Of a stretch of DNA of 33,301 nt, positions 24,436-32,888 are shown piece after piece. This stretch comes from Pirellulales bacterium (lineage in GTDB: Bacteria > Planctomycetota > Planctomycetia > Pirellulales > UBA1268). Under the pieces are notes generated by a model. It did no database searches. It saw only the letters and a list, made by a program, of their open reading frames with translations, and was not told the DNA's origin. The position numbers and the translations under genes were made by a program. Numbering within the stretch: position 1 is the stretch's first letter; each line of letters starts with the position of its first letter. Where the stretch lies: contig JADHSL010000004.1 in NCBI GenBank assembly GCA_016776925.1, positions 1-33,301 on the forward strand. Direction: 5' to 3'.

Positions 24436-26715
24436 TCATGGATTTCGCGGGCTGAGAAGCCCTTGGTCGTACCTCTTTCGCCACCAGCCAGCACCCTCCA
24501 TCAATTGTTTTTCACTCCAGTCCGCACGATATCGTGCCATATCCGTTGGTGACTCTTCATAAAGTTCGCGCAACCACTGAATTGCATACCTGCGGAAGAT
24601 GATATTTTCGTCCTCGAGCAACCCAATGAGTTCTGGTGTTCTTGTATCTTTTGCACTTGAAAGGAGTGAACGTGTGGCAAGACCTATAAGAATTTCTCCT
24701 TGCTCGGAGCTGACATGATCCCGCAATGACTTCTTTAATGCAAATGCCTGCGTAGCATCTGCCAAAGCTGGAGGAACCGACTCTTCCTCGAGTTGCTTCC
24801 ACATTTCGGCAGATGGACCAGAACCCGGACGTGGTGGCGCAGAAAGTAATTCTACAAGTTGGTCGTACCAACCAAGAAGCGCAAGTGTTTCCGAGGCAAT
24901 CATACGGTTCTCAATTCGAGAATCATCCGACAACTCGATGAGTGATTTCAGAAGCGGCTCGGGTCGTGTTATTGCTTCAGCAAGCGACTCACTCGCTGAC
25001 TTATCCAGCCTCGAAAGTGATCTCGACGATACCGCCCATATTGGAAAAGAGTCCGTCGTACGACTTGCCTCCAGCGGACTGGTTTCCGACCATTCAAGAA
25101 TTTCTTTAGGCGCCAATTGGAACACCTCGGGAATTCCACGAAGTGGTCTTGCCACCGGAAGCCCTCCCGACTGCGTCTGCTTCCACTCAACTGGCTTCTC
25201 CAAGGCACATACTCTCGCAATCTGACTCTGCCGTGTTTGCCTTGCTGCCAAAACATCATCAGGCGTTTTAGAAACGTCAATCGCAACACTACCCATGAGA
25301 CCTGATAAAATAATCCCATTGAGACCACCGGCAGCGATACCTATTTGGGCAGTGTCATCTGCAGACCGAATCACAATACTTCCAGATAAAAGTTCGATCC
25401 GTGGCTTCTGAAGACTATCGAGTTTGAAAATGGCGTGTGTCCGGGGTTTCATACGAACTGTAACTCCACCCACATCAAGGACAGGGCTGAGGCCTGGCGG
25501 CACCTGAATCTCCTCATACGGTCCAAGTGCGGATTCCGTTGGCAAGGCCAACCAACCATCCAGCTCACTTCGATCAGATGCTCGATTTCGATGAAGAACA
25601 GCTCCCCACCCGATATTCGCATCACTCTCTAAAAAACCAAGAATTGGTTCGTCTGGAACTGGCATGGGCACATTTTTTTGTACCGCGTTTGCATTTGCGG
25701 TGGTTGTTGACGGCAGCGGCGGTGCGGTAGACGCTGTGGCCAAAGGTGAACCAATAGCCATAGCAGTGCCCTGAGGCACCATCGCGTTGCTGACCATCGA
25801 CTGATTTGGTGCATCAGCCTCCGACGAAGCAGTGTCCGCTTCAACCGGAACTGACGGAACAGGTGGCTGCTGGGATGACACAACCTCAGTTCCTTGAGGC
25901 TTTACTCCAACAGCAGTGCCTAGTGATGATTTGTCCGACTCTTTTTCAGGCAATCTTTCTTCAGGAGAATCTGGTTCAAGAGTGCTTTGATTTTTTTTCT
26001 GACCCGTTTTGAGTTCTCCATCCTTATTTTCAAACGCGAGATCAGACGGCGCTGGTGGCTGGGCTGCCTGTTGCTGAACTTGGGTGTCTCCAAATGTACG
26101 AAACAGTTGGACTCCAAAAGCACTGATAAGGAGAAAGAGCATCGCTATCGCAACAACAAGGGCAATTGGAGCAAAAAGCTTATCTTTCTTAAGCATAGGT
26201 ACGACATCTGCTGATTCTTCACCATGGGAATCAAGGGCAAGAGTATCGAGCTCGGCTCGAACAGCTCGTGCATTTTCCATGTCTGTGGCATGGCCTACCT
26301 GACCAGCCGGTGAAGAAGATTTTTTTGATGTTAACTCGAAAAGTTTTCGACTTTCTTCATCAGTAAGTTCTGCCATCAGCTCATGCTGCCCAAGCATTTC
26401 TGAAAGGAACTGATGGCACTCGGCGGCCTCACATAACTGAACATCAGACTCGATGCAATTTGACTCAAAAGAACCAAGGCATTCTTCGGATAATGCATTG
26501 TCAAGAAATTCAGCCATACTGTTCGCGCTGGCGGACAAGCCTGCAGCATCCACTCGCGGTGATGGCAGATCAAGATTTCCAAGCACTCGCTCAATCCGTT
26601 GCTCAATTTCTTGAGCAGCATCGTGAGATAAAACTTTTTCATCCAGGTCGCGTTGGTCTTCTTCAGACAGCACGCGGTCTCGCCACGCCAACAGAGTTCT
26701 GACAGTCAGTCGCAT
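24436..26715 (-). CDS. single-pass membrane protein with anti-sigma-like N-terminus and FecR-like region
   Basis: The 759-residue protein looks planctomycete-specific. Residues about 65-110 carry AEFLDNALSEECLGSFESNC and ESDVQLCEAAECHQFLSEML, a motif I recall from planctomycete cytoplasmic regions of membrane proteins and kinase-type proteins (anti-sigma-like). One membrane helix lies at about 181-203. A Pro/Ser/Thr/Glu-rich low-complexity linker spans about 204-355. A beta-rich region at about 400-480 (HAIFKLDSLQKPRIELLSGS, then two Gly-rich strands) is FecR-like, and the C-terminal ~200 residues have helical-repeat character (LIGLATRSLLSSAKD, ELIGLLEDENIIFRRYAIQWLREL). Topology would place the N-terminus inside and the rest in the periplasm. 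Its role is unknown; sensing or scaffold functions are inference. The gene is divergent from a TPR gene. Confidence 0.7.
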   Translation of the reverse strand: MRLTVRTLLAWRDRVLSEEDQRDLDEKVLSHDAAQEIEQRIERVLGNLDLPSPRVDAAGLSASANSMAEFLDNALSEECLGSFESNCIESDVQLCEAAECHQFLSEMLGQHELMAELTDEESRKLFELTSKKSSSPAGQVGHATDMENARAVRAELDTLALDSHGEESADVVPMLKKDKLFAPIALVVAIAMLFLLISAFGVQLFRTFGDTQVQQQAAQPPAPSDLAFENKDGELKTGQKKNQSTLEPDSPEERLPEKESDKSSLGTAVGVKPQGTEVVSSQQPPVPSVPVEADTASSEADAPNQSMVSNAMVPQGTAMAIGSPLATASTAPPLPSTTTANANAVQKNVPMPVPDEPILGFLESDANIGWGAVLHRNRASDRSELDGWLALPTESALGPYEEIQVPPGLSPVLDVGGVTVRMKPRTHAIFKLDSLQKPRIELLSGSIVIRSADDTAQIGIAAGGLNGIILSGLMGSVAIDVSKTPDDVLAARQTRQSQIARVCALEKPVEWKQTQSGGLPVARPLRGIPEVFQLAPKEILEWSETSPLEASRTTDSFPIWAVSSRSLSRLDKSASESLAEAITRPEPLLKSLIELSDDSRIENRMIASETLALLGWYDQLVELLSAPPRPGSGPSAEMWKQLEEESVPPALADATQAFALKKSLRDHVSSEQGEILIGLATRSLLSSAKDTRTPELIGLLEDENIIFRRYAIQWLRELYEESPTDMARYRADWSEKQLMEGAGWWRKRYDQGLLSPRNP

Positions 26716-27013
26716 TTTTGATGCCTCAAATCCAAGAAATAGCGAGTTCGACTTTCATTACAGCTCAGTACTGCACCGCAGGAATTCCCCTTCCGGCTAC
26801 TCACTCGTGCTCCTTCTATAAGTGTCGCTTTCGAGCGAAATCCGTACAAAAAACCAGCTTGGTGTTCGTACGGTCGGAATTCGGGCATGTTTTTGCCTGC
26901 AAAACGAACTTTTCAATGCTCAACGCCGTAAAAAAAGGAGGCTTCCTCTCCGTAAAACTCCCTTGGTTTCTAAAATGAACGAGCTAGTGACTCGCTCGAT
27001 TCGAGGTTCTGAG

Positions 27014-27598
27014 ATGTCCATATCTCATAAAAACATGATTTCGTTGGAAAATGTGCGGCACTCTACCCTGCTGCGGCAGGCGTCTGGCTACATTGAACTC
27101 GCAGAATTCAACAACACACCGGATGAAGGAGTTTCAAAACCAGCTCAAAAGCTTCTGCACACTGCTATCCAACTGCTTGACAGACTTTCTGTAACAGAGA
27201 AATCGAATGGAAATGCCATCGTTTTACGAGCCGAGGCGCTTCGAGCACTCTGCCGGTTTTCCGATGCACTTCCCTATTTTCAGCTCGCCGCTGCAGACAA
27301 TCCCCAGTCCATAACAAGCTGGCTGGGGTTTGGATGGTGCCTAAAGCGTTTGGGGCAACTCCCAGAGGCAATTAATGTACTCACCCAAGGCATCGATGTT
27401 TGTGGCAATGACCCAATTCTTGCGTACAACCTTTCCTGCTACCACTCACTCGCCGGAAATGTTCCTGCTGCAATTGAATATCTCACCAAAGCGATTTCTT
27501 CAGACGACCGTTTCAGATCACTCACAAATTGCGAAAGTGACTTCGATCCGATTCGTAATGATCCGCGATTTGTAGCAGTGATTGGGCAGCCTGTATAA
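27014..27598 (+). CDS. TPR-repeat protein
   Basis: A tetratricopeptide-repeat protein, about 194 residues, for protein-protein contacts; no catalytic domain is seen. ATG 27014 is chosen because GAGG lies seven bases upstream; a second ATG at 26975 is in frame without a clear ribosome site. Repeats are recognised at about residues 60-160: AIVLRAEALRALCRFSDALPYF, then SWLGFGWCLKRLGQLPEAINVL and ILAYNLSCYHSLAGNVPAAIEYL, three typical 34-residue motifs. A short C-terminal segment, FDPIRNDPRFVAVIG, resembles the end of TPR proteins that reference Asp-Pro x Phe motifs. The stop lies about 90 bp before the next start; the two genes point the same way and are probably co-transcribed. The partner is not known. 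Confidence 0.8.
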   Translation: MSISHKNMISLENVRHSTLLRQASGYIELAEFNNTPDEGVSKPAQKLLHTAIQLLDRLSVTEKSNGNAIVLRAEALRALCRFSDALPYFQLAAADNPQSITSWLGFGWCLKRLGQLPEAINVLTQGIDVCGNDPILAYNLSCYHSLAGNVPAAIEYLTKAISSDDRFRSLTNCESDFDPIRNDPRFVAVIGQPV

Positions 27599-27689
27599 CA
27601 AGAATACAATTTTGGGTGAACGGCCGGAGGTTTCGGTCGCACTCGGTTCGCCAATCATTCAGCGAAAGAAAGTTTCGGTACTGAATGCC

Positions 27690-28526
27690 ATGATAAATCC
27701 GGCCCTGCAGGAAGTCATCGCTGTTCTCGGTCACCCGGCTGCGGGTAATCCTGCGCAGTTTCTTTTCGAGAGAGTTGTTGCCCACGATTCGCTTGATTGG
27801 AGATTTCTAACACTTGAGGTAGCCCCAGATCGGCTCGCTGAAGCACTGGCCGGCGTTTCTGCCTTAGGCTTTGCTGGATGCATGCTTGCTGGGCCTTTAA
27901 CAGAACCCGCTGTTGGCTTGACCACATCTGTGAGCCCGGCTGCCCAGTTTGCAGGAGGCTGTAACTTATTGGAAAGAAGCAAGGATGGGCAACTCGTTGG
28001 TCACCTCACACTTGGACGGGGTGCACTTGATTCAATTTGCCTCCATGCAGATCCTCTAAAAACACATTCGCTCATTCTCGGAACAAATCTTCTCGCTCGT
28101 TCACTTGCGCTTGAATTAACACTTGCCGGCGCCCCCGGGATCACCATTGTGGACCCTTGGGATCATCAAGCATCAGTTTTGGCGGAAGCGATAAACGCGG
28201 TTGAAGGAGGCAATGCATCGGCTGCTGAAGACGAATTGGGATCAATGGATGAAAATGTAGGTATTGTCATTGCTACTGAAGACAATCGACCTATCCCAGC
28301 CGATTTTCAGCTCCCTGAACTTAGAGAAGATATTGTTGTTGTCGACACATCACTTGATCCAAAAGCATCAGCGACACTCAAGGCAGCAACAAATGCTAAC
28401 TCCTGCAAAATTGATGGCCTTGAGGTAACTGCATGCATTATGGCACTCAATTTCCGAAACCTGACTGGTATCGAAACTGATACGGGATCACTTCGAGAGG
28501 CTCTTGATGAATTTCTTGATTACTAA
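27690..28526 (+). CDS. shikimate dehydrogenase-like protein lacking catalytic motifs
   Basis: The fold resembles AroE: VIAVLGHPAAGNPAQFLFERVV, then DWRFLTLEVAPDRLAEALAGVSALGFAGCMLAGPLTEPAVGL in the N-terminal substrate domain and a Rossmann-like half. The residues expected for catalysis are absent: the VTIPHKE block reads MLAGPLTE, without the catalytic lysine, and the NTDG block reads HLTLG, without the catalytic aspartate. The Gly-rich loop GAGGAARA appears as GTNLLARSLA. The length from ATG 27690 is 278 residues, the same as functional AroE; frame extension to TTG 27582 is possible but unlikely. I therefore call it an AroE-type pseudoenzyme or a divergent oxidoreductase. It follows the TPR gene by 91 bp on the same strand. 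Its function is unknown and no other shikimate pathway gene is seen. Confidence 0.65.
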   Translation: MINPALQEVIAVLGHPAAGNPAQFLFERVVAHDSLDWRFLTLEVAPDRLAEALAGVSALGFAGCMLAGPLTEPAVGLTTSVSPAAQFAGGCNLLERSKDGQLVGHLTLGRGALDSICLHADPLKTHSLILGTNLLARSLALELTLAGAPGITIVDPWDHQASVLAEAINAVEGGNASAAEDELGSMDENVGIVIATEDNRPIPADFQLPELREDIVVVDTSLDPKASATLKAATNANSCKIDGLEVTACIMALNFRNLTGIETDTGSLREALDEFLDY

Positions 28527-28561
28527 ATCATCAAGGGCACATTGATCGTCGTACCAAATGC

Positions 28562-29554
28562 TTATCCTGCAATTCGGTTGATTTTCTTAATAACGGCACT
28601 CGCGCTACTTCGAATTTCTGCGACCGGGTCTTGTTGTAACTCTTTAATCAACTTGACTATATCTGTCGGTGGGGCCTGGCTTGTCGCATCAACTAGCATA
28701 GTAACGCCGCGCAAGGCATTTACCACCACGAGGGCCCGCTTGTACCGCTCTGACTGTATCTTGTCACTAGGGACTTTTCCATCCAAGCTAATATCTTTCA
28801 AAGAAAGCATCTCTGAAAGTGTTTCGTACGCGTCGGTCTGCCCAAGCCTCGCCAAGCCAAGGGCAGCGTTTGACCGAACATCGGTTGATGAATCTCCCAT
28901 CAACCGCAACAGGCCCTCAATACTCTTTTCACCCCCAAGCACCCCAAGTGTAAATCCACATGCGTCCCTCACTCGCGCACTTGTTGAAGTCGTTGTGGCT
29001 AACACCGCTACCACAACATCATCTTGATCCTCAAACGATCTGCTGGCGTTCTGAAGATTAGTTGCCAAAACCGCTAGAGCCTCGATTGCTGCTTGGGTTG
29101 TAGGATCATCGTTATTTTCATTGACACGACGAACGAGTGCTGGCGCTGCCTCGGGGACAGTAAACTCGCCTAGGGCTCGACACAAATAGAGTCGCAACGT
29201 TTCTGATTGCTCACCAGTTCGCCCACTACCGACTTCATCATCCAGAATGCTGCCTAATTCGGAAGCCAGTTTGACATCAGCTTTCAGCCCAGAACCATTT
29301 GGACCGCGAAGATCATTTGCAAGGTTCAGAGCTGCCTGCCAACGACCTTCATTGGCGCGACGAAGCGTACGAACGTACGCCTGTGGATCATTCCCAAGGT
29401 GAGCTAACCAATGGAAGGCCAGCCAGACACAGACAATAATTGCAACGATGATTCCCGGGACAAGAAACAACTGGACAAGAAACGCCGCACTGGGTGGTTC
29501 AACTGGTGGAAGACTGTCATCCGGATTAACTGGTTGATTTGAAGAGGTAGCCAT
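28562..29554 (-). CDS. membrane-anchored HEAT-repeat protein
   Basis: A 330-residue protein with a polar, Pro-rich N-terminus (1-23), one hydrophobic helix at about 24-50, then an alpha-helical solenoid. Repeats resembling HEAT/PBS-lyase motifs are seen in RLYLCRALGEFTVPEAAPAL, RVRDACGFTLGVLGGEKSIEGL, and STDVRSNAALGLARLGQTDAYETL, spaced about 35-40 residues apart. They form a scaffold for protein binding; no catalytic residues are seen. The C-terminus ends in AEIRSSASAVIKKINRIAG, another repeat. It is convergent with the AroE-like gene (35 bp gap) and divergent from the lipoate ligase gene. Partner and function are unknown. Confidence 0.8.
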   Translation of the reverse strand: MATSSNQPVNPDDSLPPVEPPSAAFLVQLFLVPGIIVAIIVCVWLAFHWLAHLGNDPQAYVRTLRRANEGRWQAALNLANDLRGPNGSGLKADVKLASELGSILDDEVGSGRTGEQSETLRLYLCRALGEFTVPEAAPALVRRVNENNDDPTTQAAIEALAVLATNLQNASRSFEDQDDVVVAVLATTTSTSARVRDACGFTLGVLGGEKSIEGLLRLMGDSSTDVRSNAALGLARLGQTDAYETLSEMLSLKDISLDGKVPSDKIQSERYKRALVVVNALRGVTMLVDATSQAPPTDIVKLIKELQQDPVAEIRSSASAVIKKINRIAG

Positions 29555-29677
29555 GAATTATTATTTCAGGGAAAGTTAAGGAACCCAGATCGTACTTTAG
29601 ATAGTGACGGCGAAAAGAGCCACGGACCATACCACCTTTCTAACATGATAGACTTTCCATCTAGAAGGTGATGTATT

Positions 29678-30436
29678 GTGACAAAAATAACTGGATGTGA
29701 CGCTCAGTGGCTTGACGAATCAACACTTCCGCCACTGCTTACAGCTGCGGAACAGCTTGCCGTCGATGAAGCCATTCTAGATGAAGCAGAGTCGGGTCAA
29801 CTCAAAAACACAGTAGTTCGCACATGGCAAGCAGCTGCACCTGCCGTTGTGCTCGGTTCATCAAGTGAACTTCACAAAGAAGTGAACTATGACACGTGCA
29901 CACAACTCAACATCCCCGTTTTACGCCGCCCAAGTGGCGGTGCAACGGTTATCCTTGGCCCGGGTTGTGTCATGTGGTCAATCGTAACTCCTTATAGGGA
30001 TGTGCCGCCACTTGAAGCGATACACGCCGCCATGCTTGATCCTCTGGCTGAAGCCCTTTCTGCAACTGGGCGAGATGTTGCACGAGAAGGTACATCTGAT
30101 TTAGTCATCCGAGCAGCCGGCAGAGCGAGAAAAATTTCTGGAAATGCTCTTCGGGTACGTCGCCAGAGTGTGCTTTACCATGGAACTCTTCTCGATGCAT
30201 TTCCGCTTGAACTTGTTGGAGAGTTGCTTCGACATCCTCCACGAGAACCAGAATACCGGCGCCAACGAAGTCATAGTGAGTTTTTGACGAACCTGTTGTT
30301 GGGTCGCGAACAGATTGACAAAGCGGTACGAACTGCTTTCGCTGCCTGGGGTAACAAAACAACATGGCCCCATCAGCAGGTGCGACAACTCGTGGAATCC
30401 CGTTATGAACAGACTTCTTGGACCGAACGACTCTAA
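29678..30436 (+). CDS. lplA: lipoate-protein ligase A-like protein
   Basis: A member of the biotin/lipoate protein ligase family, which attaches lipoate (or octanoate) to the lipoyl lysine of 2-oxoacid dehydrogenases and the glycine cleavage system. The 252-residue protein has the family motifs: RRPSGGATVILGPG near 83-96, where the RRxSGGGxVxHxxG pattern is seen, and the catalytic-lysine block RKISGNALRVRRQSVLYHGTLL with Lys152. It lacks a separate C-terminal domain, so it may be an octanoyl/lipoyl transferase-like form (LipM type) instead of classical LplA. The GTG start at 29678 is supported by AAGGTGAT at the right distance. The E2-like acyltransferase in this window has no lipoyl domain, so it is not an obvious substrate. 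A hairpin at 30453-30471 follows the gene. Confidence 0.85.
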   Translation: MTKITGCDAQWLDESTLPPLLTAAEQLAVDEAILDEAESGQLKNTVVRTWQAAAPAVVLGSSSELHKEVNYDTCTQLNIPVLRRPSGGATVILGPGCVMWSIVTPYRDVPPLEAIHAAMLDPLAEALSATGRDVAREGTSDLVIRAAGRARKISGNALRVRRQSVLYHGTLLDAFPLELVGELLRHPPREPEYRRQRSHSEFLTNLLLGREQIDKAVRTAFAAWGNKTTWPHQQVRQLVESRYEQTSWTERL

Positions 30437-30742
30437 AGCCAGACCAATGAATATCTGTGCAACCCACAGATGTTTTCCGTAATTGTTTAAAATACCCCTA
30501 TTTTCCAGCCCCTCATTACCGATGGAAGAATGGGTTGAGGTGGGGGATCAGGGCGAATAATCAGGCTTCCTCCTTAGGCGTGATTTGGCCTGAGGAACTT
30601 TGCCGATTTTCATCCTAGCAGAGAAAGCAGGAGGTTGGTCAGAAACTAGCCTTCCGCCACGGTAGGGGAGAACGCTACGGTTTCCCAGTTCCACGAATGA
30701 CATGAGGTCGTCCGGAATATTTCGCAACAGGAGGTTGCAGCA
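30437..30742 (+). other. 306-bp leader with an anti-Shine-Dalgarno hairpin and duplicated SD block
   Basis: No gene is supported here. After the terminator hairpin, a stem-loop at 30567-30597 pairs TTCCTC with GAGGAA and AGGC with GCCT (bulge CTT); its 5' arm lies inside CTTCCTCCTTA, an anti-Shine-Dalgarno sequence. CAGGAGGTTG occurs at 30628-30637 and again at 30728-30737, exactly 100 bases apart; the second copy is the ribosome site of the next gene. Alternative pairing of the anti-SD with either copy is possible, so a cis-acting RNA regulator is conceivable. Confidence 0.5.
30453..30471 (+). terminator. candidate intrinsic terminator after the lipoate ligase gene
   Basis: ATCTGTG (30453-30459) and CACAGAT (30465-30471) form a perfect 7-bp stem with loop CAACC, followed by GTTTT. 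It begins 17 bases after the stop codon. The stem is short and AT-rich, so moderate support. Confidence 0.45.
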
Positions 30743-31012
30743 ATGCATTTACATTTGAATGCCGCGGACGTGCGCGACATGGTTACCCGCTTATTTGTTG
30801 ACCTTGGCGCTGAAACTGATGACGCGGCAGATCTACAAGAGAATATTCGTATTGATCGAGGCCGCTGTGTTGCTCGTTGCTATCGAGTAACTGAAATGTT
30901 CGCAATGTGGCTCATCGACTGTGGCGTTGTGCAGTTCTACAACGCTGATGGTGAGATGCTCCATACGGTTAATCTTTTCAACGACCTGCAACCGCAGCGA
31001 GTTGCCGCATAG
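30743..31012 (+). CDS. small hypothetical protein
   Basis: I do not recognise this family. The 89-residue product starts MHLHLNAADVRDMVTRLF and has a predicted helical first half, followed by RVTEMFAMWLIDCGVVQFYNADGEMLHTVNL, which looks like a helix followed by beta strands. It contains a Cys-rich patch (RGRCVARCYR at about residues 39-48), but only three cysteines in all, so no metal site can be assigned. There is no signal peptide. The start is supported by a strong AGGAGG eight bases upstream of ATG 30743. A glycosyltransferase-like gene follows after 35 bp, same strand, so co-transcription is likely. The long structured leader before it is described separately. Confidence 0.7.
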   Translation: MHLHLNAADVRDMVTRLFVDLGAETDDAADLQENIRIDRGRCVARCYRVTEMFAMWLIDCGVVQFYNADGEMLHTVNLFNDLQPQRVAA

Positions 31013-31047
31013 CGCGGTTCCTCTGATCCTTACGGGGTACGGCCATC

Positions 31048-32091
31048 ATGCCGACCACTACGGCAACACCTCCGAGGCTATCGATCGTCATCCCAGCACC
31101 TGGGGACGAGGCAACTCTCGAGGAAACACTCGTGAGTGTGCTTGAGAATCGGCCAGAGGATTCTGAAATTGTCGTCGTTCTCGGCTTTGGTTACCACGAC
31201 CCGTGGAGCGTTGGTGAAGAGGTTCGATTTATTCAGGCTCCTATTGGATCCAATCGTGTTGCGTGTATCAATCTCGGACTTGCCGCAAGCACTGGGCGTA
31301 TCGTTCATGTCCTGGCTGCAGGATGGCGGGCAACCCCGTTTTGGACCGACGTAGCAGTCGAGCATTTCAACAACGAGCAGGTTGCTGCTGTTGTTCCGCT
31401 TGAGGTCGCCTCTGATGACAGCGATCGAATCGTAGCAACCGGCATAGAAGTGGGCAGTGGTGGCAGACGTGTCATGTTACGACCATGGGGTGATGCTTCA
31501 CGTGTACAGGGTTTTCATAGAGACGATTATCCATCGCCATCCAGCCCAACACTCGAGGCAGGCTTTTGGAGCCGCCAGATGATTAACCGTTTAACTTTTG
31601 GATTCTGTCCTGCATGTGGTGATGAGTACGCCGACGCTGATATGGCTGTCTCACTACAGGCAACAGGTGGGCGTGTTGTGTTTGAGCCGACCTCAAAAAT
31701 TGTTGCCGCGGCCGAGCGGCACCGTCCGCAACCGGCATTCAAGGCAGGCCTCTATGGAGAACGACTCTTCTGGCGGTCTATTGCCTCAGAACCACTGCCA
31801 CAAAGTCTTGTATTACATGTTGTTGAGATTCTTCGTCATGCACTCGTGCGAGCACCACTCGGGACCCTTCCAGTATTAGCTGGCAGGTTGGTAGCACTAC
31901 TCCAGTTTGGAATGTACATTCCTCGGTTTCGTGAACTATCTGCACTTATGCAAGGTCCCACAACTGGAGGAAACCACACAACGAACCAGCCTGTATCCGG
32001 CCCTGCCCGTCTGCTTCGATATGATGAGGGGCACGCTCGTACTGGACGTCCACATCGTCGCCGTAAATTACCACTCAAACGTAGCGCGTAA
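31048..32091 (+). CDS. glycosyltransferase family 2-like protein
   Basis: The 347-residue protein opens with RLSIVIPAPGDEATLEETL, typical of the GT-A fold of family 2, followed by EIVVVLGFG and SNRVACINLGLAASTGRIVHVLAAGWRATPFWTDVAVEHF. In active family members the segment after IVHVL holds the DxD metal motif; here it reads AAGW, so the usual acids are missing. A later EYADADMAVSLQATGGRVVFEP block may match the ED-type acceptor motif. A C-terminal region of ~90 residues is polar and basic. No transmembrane helix is clearly present. The ATG at 31048 follows the small hypothetical by 35 bp. I keep the family call but mark donor binding as uncertain; the acceptor is unknown. Confidence 0.75.
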   Translation: MPTTTATPPRLSIVIPAPGDEATLEETLVSVLENRPEDSEIVVVLGFGYHDPWSVGEEVRFIQAPIGSNRVACINLGLAASTGRIVHVLAAGWRATPFWTDVAVEHFNNEQVAAVVPLEVASDDSDRIVATGIEVGSGGRRVMLRPWGDASRVQGFHRDDYPSPSSPTLEAGFWSRQMINRLTFGFCPACGDEYADADMAVSLQATGGRVVFEPTSKIVAAAERHRPQPAFKAGLYGERLFWRSIASEPLPQSLVLHVVEILRHALVRAPLGTLPVLAGRLVALLQFGMYIPRFRELSALMQGPTTGGNHTTNQPVSGPARLLRYDEGHARTGRPHRRRKLPLKRSA

Positions 32092-32097
32092 TTTGCT

Positions 32098-32133
32098 TGG
32101 GAGCTGCTCACCCTGCCTGTCCTGCTGGCTCCC
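32098..32133 (+). terminator. weak hairpin after the glycosyltransferase-like gene
   Basis: GGGAGC (32098-32103) pairs with GCTCCC (32128-32133) around a 24-nt loop. There is no T-run after it. It sits 7 bases past the stop codon. The remaining region to 32330 shows no gene. Confidence 0.25.
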
Positions 32134-32330
32134 ACTCTCGAGGATTAGTTGGATGGTGACTCGTGTTTACGAAGAGCAAGAACCCACACATGTGTTTCGT
32201 TGGTAACGCCGACGTAGGCACTTGGATAAGCTGCTGGCCTTCGGAGCCAGACTGCTTCGATCACTGTCGGGCCATGTGTTGCTCACTTGCCCGACTAACT
32301 CCATACGTGAATTTTCATTCTCAATATGAA

Positions 32331-32765
32331 TTAGTCGGTTTTTGGATTAAGAGGATGATCTAGAGGAAGCTTTTTCCAACATAGCTCTACTTTCCGGACC
32401 TTATCCCAACATCCTCGAGGAAAATACCACAAGTTCTCAGATTCTGAATTTTCTTCTGGACCTAGATTTGTGATCACAAAGCCCCCTTCGAGATTAGTTA
32501 GTTCATTTTGAAATGGGCAATGAGCCTTAAAATCCAAAATACCAAACTTTTCCTTCATTGAATCGTTTATGATCCTGAAATTAACATAAACACGAACCGC
32601 ACCTGACGCGGTAACGTCTGTTTTTATTCCAAGACATTGAACGATGATTTCGGTGTCACTCGAAGTCACAGTCACTGGCTTTGTTGACTTCGTTTCTTTA
32701 CCGAAATTTACCGATGGCACTGCGGCGATTACCAGGCAGCCAAAAAACAATTTTCGCAAGTTCAT
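32331..32765 (-). CDS. secreted hypothetical protein
   Basis: I do not recognise the family. From ATG 32765 the product has 144 residues, with a signal peptide: basic MNLRKL, hydrophobic FFGCLVIAAVPS, then a likely cleavage near residue 22. The mature part is beta-rich: KPVTVTSSDTEIIVQCLGIK, then AVRVYVNFRIIND and GGFVITNLGPEENSE, and has three cysteines. The tail VELCWKKLPLDHPLNPK is basic. An upstream frame extension to 32834 exists but would place the signal peptide inside the protein, so 32765 is favoured. The ribosome site is weak (GGTGG). It lies about 120 bp downstream of the partial helical gene on the same strand. It may be a periplasmic or exported protein; no function is proposed. 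Confidence 0.6.
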   Translation of the reverse strand: MNLRKLFFGCLVIAAVPSVNFGKETKSTKPVTVTSSDTEIIVQCLGIKTDVTASGAVRVYVNFRIINDSMKEKFGILDFKAHCPFQNELTNLEGGFVITNLGPEENSESENLWYFPRGCWDKVRKVELCWKKLPLDHPLNPKTD

Positions 32766-32888
32766 AGGCCACCGTTCTTCTTGACATGGCATTGATTCTT
32801 GAGAAGTGACGTCCTCTCGAAGCAAAGCCTGCACTTCACAATCAAGGAGTGCATATCCTCTTGTAAGCAGCTTGGCCCGAACAGGACC

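Noticed and set aside
30561-30742. RNase P, SRP or 6S RNA in the structured leader
   Set aside because: The conserved cores of these RNAs (for example GGAAGCAGCC of SRP RNA or the GAGGAAAGTCC of RNase P) are not present.
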